Shown one piece after another: positions 1 to 7,518 of a DNA stretch of 64,000 nucleotides. Where the stretch lies: the NCBI GenBank assembly GCA_964386435.1, contig CAYLSV010000001.1:62001-126000 (forward strand). The letters are read 5' to 3'. The stretch's first letter is position 1, and every line of letters begins with the position of its first letter. The position numbers were made by a program, and so were the translations under genes. Below the pieces are notes generated by a model. That model saw only the letters and a list, made by a program, of their open reading frames with translations, was not told the origin of the DNA and made no database searches. The DNA is from CAYLSV01 sp964386435. Its GTDB lineage: Bacteria; Planctomycetota; Phycisphaerae; Tepidisphaerales; Tepidisphaeraceae.

Positions 1-801
1 AATGTTCCAAAGCTGCGGCAGCTCGTCCAGCGACGTTTTCCGCAGAATCCGGCCGATGGTCGTGATGCGGGGGTCGCGCTTGATCTTGAACGCCGGGCCG
101 TCCTGCTCGCTTTGGGCCCGCAGCTGGTCCTTCATCGCCTCGGCGTTGGGGACCATGGTGCGGAACTTGTACATCTTGAACGCCTGCCCGCCGAGGCCGG
201 CGCGTTGCTGGGTGAAAACGATCGGCCCGCGGTCGCCGAGCTTGATCGCCGCGGCGATGACGGCCATCAACGGGGCGGCAGCGACGAGGGCGCTGCCGGC
301 GACGGCGACGTCGATCGCCCGCTTCCACAGCGGCGTCGGGTGGTGCAGCATCGCCTCCAAGTGCGGCGGCCGGTCGGCTTCTTCGGGGTCGCCGTAGGCC
401 AGCACCTGGAACTCCAGCTCCGCCTTGCGGGCGAGCAAGCCGCCGGACAAGCGGTCGGCCAGCGTCATCGCCCCGGCGGCGGTGGAGTCGAGGAGAATCA
501 CGGCGGCGGTGGTCGCGTCGTACCGGCCGATCACGTCGCCGCCGCGGGCCGCCCGCAAGAGCGCCCGCTCGATTCGGCGGACGGCCGACGCCCCTTTGCG
601 GTGGCCGCGGTTGTAGGTGCCGCGGACCAGCAGCAGCGCGAACTGCCCGTCCCGCCGATCACACCGCAACCGCTCGGCTCGCACCGCTTGGCGGAACAGC
701 CGTCGCGGCAAGACGTCGTCCGGCCGCGGATCACGCCGGGGCGGGCCGTTGAGGTGGGGGAACGGGTTGATCGGCTTGGCGGCCGAGTGGTCGGGGACCA
801 T
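1..801 (-). CDS. Sugar transferase (polyprenyl-phosphate glycosyl-1-phosphate transferase), 3' end cut by window edge
   Basis: The first 267 residues are visible; the gene runs off the left edge. From about residue 147 it is a typical bacterial sugar transferase, the enzyme that loads the first sugar phosphate onto the lipid carrier in exopolysaccharide synthesis: LWKRAIDVAVAG with a hydrophobic stretch, then GPIVFTQQRAG, FKMYKFRTM and SLDELPQLWNI, where the window ends. No five-helix N-terminal membrane domain is seen. Instead residues about 30-135 resemble a degenerate GGDEF domain (FALLLV, then GDVIGRYDATTAAVILLDST), with the catalytic GGDEF residues replaced. The ATG at 799-801 opens the frame. 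It lies 111 bases downstream of the Wzz-like gene on the same strand, so the two probably form one exopolysaccharide operon. The transferase assignment is firm; the GGDEF-like reading is an inference from pattern. Confidence 0.85.
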   Translation of the reverse strand, partial: MVPDHSAAKPINPFPHLNGPPRRDPRPDDVLPRRLFRQAVRAERLRCDRRDGQFALLLVRGTYNRGHRKGASAVRRIERALLRAARGGDVIGRYDATTAAVILLDSTAAGAMTLADRLSGGLLARKAELEFQVLAYGDPEEADRPPHLEAMLHHPTPLWKRAIDVAVAGSALVAAAPLMAVIAAAIKLGDRGPIVFTQQRAGLGGQAFKMYKFRTMVPNAEAMKDQLRAQSEQDGPAFKIKRDPRITTIGRILRKTSLDELPQLWNI

Positions 802-912
802 CGTGTGCGACTTTCTCCCAAGAACCTTGCCACCGGAAAGAGCAGCTGGTTGTGATGGGCCGGAACGTTCCACGGTTCGGCCCCGCATCTTCTGGGCTGC
901 ATGTTACCCGAC

Positions 913-2997
913 TCACGCCGAGGCCGCCAACGCGATCTTGCCGTTCTCGCCGCCGAACCTCGTCTGCTCCAGTCGGTGGCCCGCGGCATGGTTGACGATC
1001 ATGCCGCCCACATTCGCCCCGACATCCAGCAGTCGGTCCCGCGAGGCCTCGGCCCGACGGCGGTCGGTGCCTTGACCGCGGACGATCAGCAGCGTCGCGT
1101 CGCAACCGCTGGCCGCGATGCGGGCCGCTTCGCCGTCGCTCTCGCTCGGGGCATCGAAAATCACCACGTCGTAATCGGCCCGCAGCTCGGCCAGGGCCCG
1201 GTCGAAGCTGCTGCCGTTAAACAGTTCTTCCAGATGGCCGCCGCGGACGTCGCCGGCGGGCATCAGCTTCACGCCGTCGGCGTCGACATCGCGGACCACG
1301 TCGGCCGCCGACTTCTCGCCCCGCAGCACGTCGGCGAAGCCGTGCTCGTTGGTGGCCATGAAGACTTCGTGAAGGCCGGGCTTGTCGAGGTCGGCGTCGA
1401 CGAGCAGCACCCGCTTGCCCAACGCCGCCAGTGCCACGCCCAAGGACGCCGCGGCCGTGGTCCGGCCCTGCCGGCTGCCGGGCGAGGTGACCAGCAGGGT
1501 GCCGACATCGGCAAACGAATCATGAGCCGCCAGCGCGTCGGCCGTCTCCACCGCGGCGGCGGCGAACCCGAGGCCCGGCTCCCGCAGCGGCGAAAGGGCC
1601 AACCGGCCCGGCGTCGCCGACTCCACGGCCGGCAGCGTGCCGAGCACCGGCAGCGCCATCGCCTCCGAAACCCGCTTGGCCTGCGCCGGCAGCTTGCCGC
1701 GGCCCGACTCGAGCCACAACGCCCCGACGAGGCCCAGCATGCCCAGCAGAATCGTCCCGCCGGCGGCGGTGGTGACAAGCTTGGGCGAATAGTCGTTGTT
1801 GTCGCGGTTGGCCGGCTCGATGATCGTCACCCGCGTCTGGCTCGTCAGGCTGGTGATGTTTGCCTCGGCGATACGGTCGTTGAGTTGGGCGATCTGGTTC
1901 TGCAGCGAGGCGAGGTCGCTTTTGAGCAGCTCGACCTCGGTGGCCGAGGCGGCGTCGGTGACGCCCTGCGATTCCAAGTCCTCGACCTGCTGCGTGAGCT
2001 GCTCCTGACGCGCGTTGGCGGCGTCGAAGCGGTTCTGCGCGAGGGCCAACAGGTTGCCCTGGAGCTGGGCGATGGCGGCCTGGATGCGGCGGACGGTCGG
2101 GTGGCTGGGCAGGTACGTTTGCCGCACGTCGTCGAGGCGGGCCTGGAACTGCAGCAATTGCCGGCGGATTTCATCCTCGCCGTCGCTGCTGAGGGCCAGC
2201 GGCACGCGGCGGGCACCGCCGGCGAGGGCGGCCTCCTGCTCGAACGCCCGCCGGGCCTGCTCCAGCCGCTGCCGGGCGACGGCCGTGGCGTTGCGGGCCT
2301 CGGACAGGCTGGCGATCGCGCTGCGCAGCTGTTGGGCGTTGGCGTTGCCGTCGCCCCCGCCGGTCATCCGCATGCCCTCCTGCAAGCGGACGATTCGCCG
2401 GGCTAGGGCGTCCTTTTCGGTTACCCGCTGATCATATTGCTGCTGCAGCGCCTGCACCGCCTGCGCGACGCTGGCCGATTCGCGTTCTTCCTGGTTTGCC
2501 TTGTACGCCTGCATCACCGAGTCGACGATGACCTGCGCCTCTTCATCCCGCGGCGACGTGAGCGAGACGGCGATCTTGTAACTTTCGCGGCCGACGTCGA
2601 TTTCGAGCTCTTCCCGCAAGGCGGCGATGCGATTGGTTTCGCCCTCGAACATCTCGATCGGCCCGCCGAGTTTCTGCTCGGCCAAGGCCATGGCGTCGCC
2701 GAGAACCGGGACGCTGGCGACAATCTCGCCCTGGGTGTTGAGGAAGCGGCCGAAGGACTGCGAATCGCTGAAGCTCTCGGACCCGTTGAAGGTTTCGACG
2801 TCTTGCTCGACGGTCATGCCGCCGCGGACGGCGAAGGAGCGTGGCGTGACGAGGTAGTAGGCGACGCCCAGCACGAGCCCGGCGGCGGCGGCGGCGAGGA
2901 TCAGGCCCTTGCGCCGCATGAGCACCGCGCCCAGCGTGTCGCCGCCGGGGGCGACGGGTTGGGCGGGGGTGGGATCGGGGTGTTGTGCCATCGTCAT
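913..2997 (-). CDS. Wzz/GumC-type chain-length regulator fused to tyrosine-autokinase-like ATPase domain
   Basis: A 694-residue protein with the architecture of polysaccharide co-polymerases. There is a short cytoplasmic N-terminus, a first membrane helix at about 31-50 (GLILAAAAAGLVLGVAYYLV), a long periplasmic coiled-coil region rich in Gln, Glu and Arg (about 170-370), and a second membrane helix around 400-425 (GGTILLGMLGLVGALW). A cytoplasmic BY-kinase/CpsD-like domain follows from about 480. Walker A' (LLVDADLDKPGLHEVF) and Walker B (VVIFDAPS) are present. The Walker A loop reads SPGSRQGRTT instead of the usual G-x-GKS/T, and the C-terminus (NGKIALAASA) lacks a tyrosine cluster. The protein may therefore bind nucleotide poorly and not autophosphorylate. 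It likely sets chain length or assembly of exopolysaccharide with the downstream sugar transferase. A GGAG lies 8 bases before the chosen ATG. Confidence 0.88.
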   Translation of the reverse strand: MTMAQHPDPTPAQPVAPGGDTLGAVLMRRKGLILAAAAAGLVLGVAYYLVTPRSFAVRGGMTVEQDVETFNGSESFSDSQSFGRFLNTQGEIVASVPVLGDAMALAEQKLGGPIEMFEGETNRIAALREELEIDVGRESYKIAVSLTSPRDEEAQVIVDSVMQAYKANQEERESASVAQAVQALQQQYDQRVTEKDALARRIVRLQEGMRMTGGGDGNANAQQLRSAIASLSEARNATAVARQRLEQARRAFEQEAALAGGARRVPLALSSDGEDEIRRQLLQFQARLDDVRQTYLPSHPTVRRIQAAIAQLQGNLLALAQNRFDAANARQEQLTQQVEDLESQGVTDAASATEVELLKSDLASLQNQIAQLNDRIAEANITSLTSQTRVTIIEPANRDNNDYSPKLVTTAAGGTILLGMLGLVGALWLESGRGKLPAQAKRVSEAMALPVLGTLPAVESATPGRLALSPLREPGLGFAAAAVETADALAAHDSFADVGTLLVTSPGSRQGRTTAAASLGVALAALGKRVLLVDADLDKPGLHEVFMATNEHGFADVLRGEKSAADVVRDVDADGVKLMPAGDVRGGHLEELFNGSSFDRALAELRADYDVVIFDAPSESDGEAARIAASGCDATLLIVRGQGTDRRRAEASRDRLLDVGANVGGMIVNHAAGHRLEQTRFGGENGKIALAASA

Positions 2998-3183
2998 GAT
3001 CGAAACTCCGGGGTGCCGCCTTTGCGGGTCGTGCGGGCGGGGCTGCAGTCATGTGTGTCGGCCAGATCGCGGCCCGGCTTGCCCGGCGACAGGTTAACCC
3101 GTTTCGCCCGGCCCGCCCATGTTAAAGTGTGTGTTCCGCCCGGACGCGGCCGCTGCGGCGCTAGGCTAAAATGGCTTCAGTTG

Positions 3184-3486
3184 ATGTCCGAATCCGCAGC
3201 GAGCAACGAAGTCACCGTCGAGGTGTGGGACGCCACGGGCAACAAGCGGCAGGAGGTGGCGATGCCGACCGACGTCCCGCTGGAGCGGCTGCTGGTGGTG
3301 CTGATCCGCCAGATGAAGTTCCCCGAGCACGGCCCCGACGGCAACCTGTTGTCCTACAAAGTCCACCACCGCGCCGGCGGCCGGCAGCTCCTGGACAACC
3401 AAACCCTCGCCGACGCCAACGTGAGCGAGGGCGACGTGCTGCGCCTGATGCCGGAGATCACCGCGGGCCGAGACTTATCGATATGA
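3184..3486 (+). CDS. Ubiquitin-like protein (YukD/EsaB-like beta-grasp)
   Basis: A 100-residue protein starting at an ATG (MSESAASNEV). The pattern matches YukD-type ubiquitin-like folds: a first beta hairpin (VTVEVWDATGNKRQEVAMP), a helix (VPLERLLVVLIRQM), then YKVHHR, a QTLADANVSEGDVLRLMP segment and a short tail. The tail ends ITAGRDLSI, so there is no terminal Gly-Gly; an Ala-Gly lies five residues from the end. Its stop overlaps the start of the E1-like gene (ATGA at 3483-3486), so the two are translationally coupled. With E1-like, JAMM and RING genes following, it is probably the modifier of a bacterial ubiquitin-like conjugation system. The fold call rests on pattern and neighbourhood; covalent conjugation is not shown. 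Confidence 0.8.
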   Translation: MSESAASNEVTVEVWDATGNKRQEVAMPTDVPLERLLVVLIRQMKFPEHGPDGNLLSYKVHHRAGGRQLLDNQTLADANVSEGDVLRLMPEITAGRDLSI

Positions 3487-4682
3487 GCGATTTGAGCGAC
3501 GTGCTCCGCATCCAACCCGACGACACGGCGGGCCGGTTCGACCGGTTCGAGCTGATCGGTTGGTGGGACCAGGACCGGCTGGCGACGGCGAAGGTGATCG
3601 TCGTCGGGGCGGGGGCGCTGGGCAACGAGATTGTCAAGAACCTTGCGTTGCTGGGGGTTGGGCATGTGCTGATTCTTGATCTCGATCGGATCGAGCACAG
3701 CAACCTCAGCCGCAGCGTGCTGTACCGGGCCGAGCACGCCGGGCGGTTCAAGGCCGAGGTGGCGGCCGAGGCGGCATCGGGGATCTACCCGGACCTCGAC
3801 GCCCGCGGCGTCGTCGGCGACGTGCGGCTGGACCTGGGGCTGGGGGCTTTTCGGCGGGCTGACCTGGTGCTCGGCGGACTGGACAACCGCGAGGCCCGCT
3901 TGGCGATCAACCGGGCGTGCTACCGCGTGGGCGTGCCGTGGATCGACGGGGCCATCGAACGGCTCGACGGCGTCGCCAAAGTCTTCGCCCCGCCAGGGCC
4001 GTGTTATGAGTGCACGATGAGCGGCAAGGACTGGGACGTGCTGCGGCACCGCCGGAGCTGCGCCGGCCTCAGCCGCACCGAGATGGAGGGCGGCCGGACG
4101 CCCACGACGCCGACGGTGAGCAGCATTGTCGCTGGCGTGCAGGTGCAGGAGGCGGTTAAATTGCTCCACAATCTGCCGACCCTGTCCGGCCGGGGCTGGA
4201 CGTTCAACGGCGAGATGACCGAGGCGTGGCAGATCGAGTACCCGCGCAACCCCGACTGCCTGAGCCACGACCCGCTGACGGAAATCGTCCCGCTCGACGC
4301 CACGGCGGCCGACACGACCTTCGGCGAGATCCTGGACCTCGCCGGTGCCGAGAAGCTCAAGCTGCCCAAGACGCTGCTGCTCGGCTTCGACTGCCCCAAG
4401 TGCGGCTCATCGGAAGCCGTCGACGATCTGCTCGAACGCATCACCGCCGACCGCCTCGACTGCCCCGGGTGTGGCGCGGCCCGCCTGACCCGCACAATTG
4501 ATTCGGTGGACCACGACAGCCCGATTGTCAGCCGCACGCCCGCCGCGGTCGGGTTCCCGCCGTTGGAGATCTTCGCCGACAAGGCCGGCATCGGCTACGA
4601 ACTCGCCGGCGACGCGGTTGCCGTGTGGGGCGAGGGCGAGGACGACTCGGGCCTCGACTTCGACGAGGACGGGCCGCTGTGA
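3483..4682 (+). CDS. E1-like ThiF/MoeB-family adenylating enzyme with C-terminal zinc ribbon
   Basis: A 399-residue protein. Residues about 15-245 are a ThiF/MoeB/E1 Rossmann adenylation domain: GAGALG at 42-47, LLILDLD-type strand (LILDLDRIEHSNLSRS) for ATP and magnesium, then LGGLDNREARLAINRACY. Two cysteine sites stand out: C174-x2-C177 (CYEC), a ThiF-type zinc pair, and C193 in RRSCAGL, a candidate thioester cysteine. The C-terminal extension contains a second zinc ribbon, C304-x2-C307 and C327-x2-C330. Such enzymes adenylate the C-terminus of a ubiquitin-like or sulfur-carrier protein. The partner should be the overlapping upstream gene. It also overlaps the downstream JAMM gene by GTGA. 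No rhodanese domain and no thiamine or molybdopterin genes are near, which argues against a plain sulfur-carrier role. Confidence 0.87.
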   Translation: MSDLSDVLRIQPDDTAGRFDRFELIGWWDQDRLATAKVIVVGAGALGNEIVKNLALLGVGHVLILDLDRIEHSNLSRSVLYRAEHAGRFKAEVAAEAASGIYPDLDARGVVGDVRLDLGLGAFRRADLVLGGLDNREARLAINRACYRVGVPWIDGAIERLDGVAKVFAPPGPCYECTMSGKDWDVLRHRRSCAGLSRTEMEGGRTPTTPTVSSIVAGVQVQEAVKLLHNLPTLSGRGWTFNGEMTEAWQIEYPRNPDCLSHDPLTEIVPLDATAADTTFGEILDLAGAEKLKLPKTLLLGFDCPKCGSSEAVDDLLERITADRLDCPGCGAARLTRTIDSVDHDSPIVSRTPAAVGFPPLEIFADKAGIGYELAGDAVAVWGEGEDDSGLDFDEDGPL

Positions 4683-5374
4683 GCGTCGACGCCACCCTCG
4701 ACGTCGGCACGTTCGACTTCGGCCCCCTGCCCCGCCGCAAGGTCCAGCGGCCCAGCGGCAGCCGGACGCCGGGGTTCCAGGTCGTCATCCGCCGGCAGGC
4801 GCTCGATCTGATCGAGGAACACACCGCCGGCCGGCTCGACGTGGAGGTCTGCGGCATTCTGGCGGGCAACCTCTACCGCGACACGATCGGCCCGTACCTG
4901 CTCATCAGCGCCGCCATCCCCGGCCACGCCGCGGCCCAGCGCGGGGCGAGCGTCACGCTGACGGCCGAGACGTGGGAGAACGCCGCGGCCGTCATGGAGA
5001 AACAGCACCCCGACCGCAAGATGTGCGGCTGGTACCACTCGCACCCCGACTTTGGCGTGTTCCTCTCCGACGCCGACGTGTTCATCCAGCAGAACTTCTT
5101 CAACCTGCCGTGGCAGGTTGCCCTCGTCCGCGACCCGGTCCGGGGCGACACCGGCTCGTTCGTCTGGCAGGCCGGCAAGCCCCAGCGGCAGGCGTTCGTC
5201 GTCGAGGAGCCCCGCGGCGGCCACCAGTGGGTCGTCAAGCACCAGGCCCAGAACCTGCCGCGGCGGAAGAAGGTGCAGCGGGCGCTGCTCGCGGCGTTCA
5301 TCGGCTTCATGATCGTGTTGTTGCTGGGCTTGCTCGGGCTGTACATCTGGCAGGGGCTTTCGCCCGATCTGTAA
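4679..5374 (+). CDS. Membrane-anchored JAMM/MPN metalloprotease (deubiquitinase-like)
   Basis: A 231-residue protein with GTG start overlapping the E1 stop (GTGA). The JAMM catalytic set is complete: E56 (VEVCGIL), then H120-x-H122-x7-S130-x2-D133 in YHSHPDFGVFLSDAD. This is the zinc-metalloprotease signature of JAB/MPN isopeptidases. The C-terminus is one membrane helix (about 203-226, ALLAAFIGFMIVLLLGLLGL) preceded by basic residues (RRKKVQR), which would leave the catalytic domain in the cytoplasm as a tail-anchored protein. In the operon it would remove or process the ubiquitin-like protein: the modifier's non-glycine tail makes maturation by this enzyme a testable idea. Family identity is firm; substrate is inferred from neighbours. 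Confidence 0.9.
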   Translation: MSVDATLDVGTFDFGPLPRRKVQRPSGSRTPGFQVVIRRQALDLIEEHTAGRLDVEVCGILAGNLYRDTIGPYLLISAAIPGHAAAQRGASVTLTAETWENAAAVMEKQHPDRKMCGWYHSHPDFGVFLSDADVFIQQNFFNLPWQVALVRDPVRGDTGSFVWQAGKPQRQAFVVEEPRGGHQWVVKHQAQNLPRRKKVQRALLAAFIGFMIVLLLGLLGLYIWQGLSPDL

Positions 5375-5380
5375 AAAGAG

Positions 5381-6619
5381 ATGGCCGAGAAGCTCCGCAT
5401 CACCGCCGACGATCTGGCCGACCCGTCGGTCGACGCGGCGCTGCGCGAGAAGGCGACGATCAGCCAGACCCAGCAGCACTACGAGCGGGCCCAGGTGCAG
5501 GGCCGGCTCACGCCCAAGCGGCAGAGCCCGCTGCAGCAGGCGGTCATCTACCTGACCCTCTTCGGCCTGCTGGGCGGGCTGATCGCCGGGACGCTCGGCC
5601 AAGCGTTGCACCTGGGCGGCCGGCCGGAGGTCGAGGCGACGCAGCTCTTCGGCGAGGTCGAGGCTTTGCGCAAGCAGCACGCCGCCGGGCAACTCTCCGA
5701 CGCCGCGCTCGCCTCGGAGATCGACAACCTCAAGCGGATCGGGGCCAGCAATGCCTTCTTCGCCAACGAGGTCGACGCGACGATCAACGACGCCACGCGC
5801 TTTGACCGGGCCGGCATTTTGCGGGACCGCGAGCGGACCCGGCGGGAGCTGGCCGACGTGGTGCTGTTCGCCGTGGCCGGCATGTGCATCGCCGCCGCCC
5901 TCTCCGCCGCCGAGCCGATCGTCGGGCGGAACGTCAACGCCGCCCTGAACTACGGCGCGGCGGGCGCGGCGCTGGGCCTCGTCGGCGGGTTGCTGGCGGG
6001 CGTGCTCGCCGGGCCGATCGACAACGCCCTGATCGGCGGCGAGGCCGTCGTCACCGGGCAGCGGCGGTACGTGATCACGCAGTGCATTTTGTGGGGCATG
6101 CTCGGGCTCTTCCTCGCCGCCGCGCCGGGGCTGGTGATCCGCAGCCTCCGGCGCACGCTCGTCGGCGTCGCCGGCGGTTTGATCGGCGGCGTGATCGGCG
6201 GTTTGCTGTTCGGCCCGCTGACCGACGGCACCGGCAGCGAACTCGTCGCCCGCCTCGCCGCTGTCGCCGCCATCGGCGGCTGCACCGGCCTGGCCACCGC
6301 CCTCGTCGAGGACGCCGTGAAGGACGGCTGGCTCCGCGTCACGGCCGGCCCGATCGCCGGCAAGCAGTTCGTCCTCTACCGCGACCCGACCTACATCGGC
6401 AGCGCTCCCAACAGCCACATTTTCCTGTTCAACGACGACCAGGTCGGCCGCCGCCACGCCGCAGTCCACAAGGTGCCCGGCGGCTTCGAGATCGAAAACC
6501 TCCCCCTCGGCGGCCCCACGAGCGTCAACGGCCGCCCCGTCCGCCGGGCCAAGCTGCTGAGAAACGACGTGCTCGAGATCGGGAAAACCCGCTTCACCTT
6601 CGGCGAGAAGGTGGGATGA
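5381..6619 (+). CDS. Multi-pass membrane protein with C-terminal FHA domain
   Basis: A 412-residue protein starting six bases after the JAMM stop. A polar N-terminal 45 residues is followed by about six hydrophobic, glycine-rich helices (starting near 52, 148, 182, 225, 252 and 285). An unassigned loop of about 75 residues separates the first two. Residues about 320-412 form an FHA phosphothreonine-binding domain: YIGSAPNSHIFL, QVGRRHAAV, NLPLGGPTSVNGRPV and LLRNDVLEIGKTRF contain the Gly, Ser/Arg, His and Asn landmarks. It would place a phosphopeptide reader at the cytoplasmic face of the membrane beside the JAMM and RING proteins. No kinase gene is in the window. The membrane domain is not one I recognise. 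Confidence 0.85.
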   Translation: MAEKLRITADDLADPSVDAALREKATISQTQQHYERAQVQGRLTPKRQSPLQQAVIYLTLFGLLGGLIAGTLGQALHLGGRPEVEATQLFGEVEALRKQHAAGQLSDAALASEIDNLKRIGASNAFFANEVDATINDATRFDRAGILRDRERTRRELADVVLFAVAGMCIAAALSAAEPIVGRNVNAALNYGAAGAALGLVGGLLAGVLAGPIDNALIGGEAVVTGQRRYVITQCILWGMLGLFLAAAPGLVIRSLRRTLVGVAGGLIGGVIGGLLFGPLTDGTGSELVARLAAVAAIGGCTGLATALVEDAVKDGWLRVTAGPIAGKQFVLYRDPTYIGSAPNSHIFLFNDDQVGRRHAAVHKVPGGFEIENLPLGGPTSVNGRPVRRAKLLRNDVLEIGKTRFTFGEKVG

Positions 6620-6624
6620 TGTTT

Positions 6625-6705
6625 TTGGTCATTTGTCCCTTGTCCATTGTCCAATCGGATACTTGACCAAGGACAAAGAACAAAGGACCAACTACAAAGG
6701 ACCAC
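6625..6705 (+). repeat. Intergenic GGACAAA-type inverted repeat, copy 1
   Basis: TTGGTC (6625-6630) is mirrored by GACCAA (6665-6670), with TTGTCC units on the left and GGACAAAGAACAAAGGACCAA on the right. The stretch is far more A/T- and purine-biased than its surroundings. A second copy is at 17043-17113. The last unit (ACAAAGGACC) also serves as the likely ribosome-binding site of the FHA-RING gene. Confidence 0.75.
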
Positions 6706-6706
6706 C

Positions 6707-7432
6707 TTGCCCACCCTCGTCCTCGAGATCGACAACGCCCCGCGTTCGTTCGCCGTCAACAGCGGCGACGTGCTGGGCCGCGATGCGTCGGCGGACGTGC
6801 GGATCGACCACCCGACCATCGGCCGGCGGCAGGCGCGATTCACCGAGACGGCCCGCGGCTTCGAGGTCCAGCCGCTCAAAGCCGCCAACCCGACGCGGGT
6901 CAACGGCGCCCGGCTCGATCGGCCGGTGAAGCTGACCGACGGCGCGAGCGTCCGCTTCGGCCACGTCGCCGGCTGGTTCTTCCCAGGCGAAGTGCCCCGC
7001 GAGTTGGCCGAGGGTAAGAAGGCCAAGTGTGCCGTGTGCCAGTGGCAGGTCGAGCCGAAGCAGGAACTCAAACGGTGCGAGTCGTGCGGGGCCGCCTATC
7101 ACTTCGAGTGTTGGCACGACAACCACGGCTGCGCCACCTACGGCTGCCCCGCCGCCGGCACCGCCGAGGCGGGCGCCGTTGACCTGCTCGACCTCGACCC
7201 CGTCGAGCCCTTGCCCCGCGTGCCGTGGGACAGCGTGCTGCTGGGTGCCAACGTCCTCGCCAGCCTGCTGGGCCTGCTCGCCTTCGGCATACCCGCCCTG
7301 CTCACCGCCGTCGCCGCGGCCATCAAGCTCCGCGGCCGCCCCGCCGCCCTCGCCACCTCCACCGGCCTGCTCGGCACCCTCGCCGGCCTCGCGATGAGCT
7401 GGTTCTGGTGGCTCAGCGGCCCGGGGTTCTGA
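6707..7432 (+). CDS. FHA - RING finger - transmembrane protein (E3-like, prokaryotic RING family)
   Basis: A 241-residue protein if read from TTG at 6707, which follows AAAGGA by five bases and starts directly with the FHA domain. An in-frame ATG at 6647 would add 20 residues encoded by repeat DNA and is less likely. Residues 1-95 are an FHA domain (VLGRDASADVRIDHPTIGRRQARF ... ANPTRVNGARL). Residues about 108-147 form a cross-brace zinc motif with spacing C-x2-C-x12-C-x2-C-x4-H-x2-C-x6-C-x4-C (CAVC, CESC, HFEC), i.e. eight ligands as in a RING/PHD-type finger. The C-terminus has two or three membrane helices (about 175-240). A RING finger next to ubiquitin-like, E1-like and JAMM genes, with membrane helices, matches what is known for the prokaryotic RING family 1. 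A role as ligase is inferred. Confidence 0.85.
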   Translation: MPTLVLEIDNAPRSFAVNSGDVLGRDASADVRIDHPTIGRRQARFTETARGFEVQPLKAANPTRVNGARLDRPVKLTDGASVRFGHVAGWFFPGEVPRELAEGKKAKCAVCQWQVEPKQELKRCESCGAAYHFECWHDNHGCATYGCPAAGTAEAGAVDLLDLDPVEPLPRVPWDSVLLGANVLASLLGLLAFGIPALLTAVAAAIKLRGRPAALATSTGLLGTLAGLAMSWFWWLSGPGF

Positions 7433-7518
7433 CGTGTCTGGTGTCTGCACACGTTGCCGGCATCCAATTCGGCGACCGCAGGTGCCGCAGGATCCACGCT
7501 CCATGCTACATTTGCGGC

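Noticed and set aside
3483..4682. Molybdopterin or thiamine biosynthesis adenylyltransferase (MoeB/ThiF)
   Set aside because: The fold is shared, but neighbours are JAMM, FHA and RING genes and none of the moa or thi genes; the added zinc ribbon is also atypical.
4595..6469. Long open frame (624 codons) on the minus strand opposite the JAMM and FHA genes
   Set aside because: Composition is that of a GC-rich antisense shadow (runs of Ala, Arg, Asp, Gly, no domain); the plus strand holds clear domains with overlaps typical of an operon.
6647..6706. ATG 6647 as start of the FHA-RING gene
   Set aside because: The first 20 residues would come from the GGACAAA repeat; TTG 6707 has a ribosome-binding site and starts at the FHA domain.
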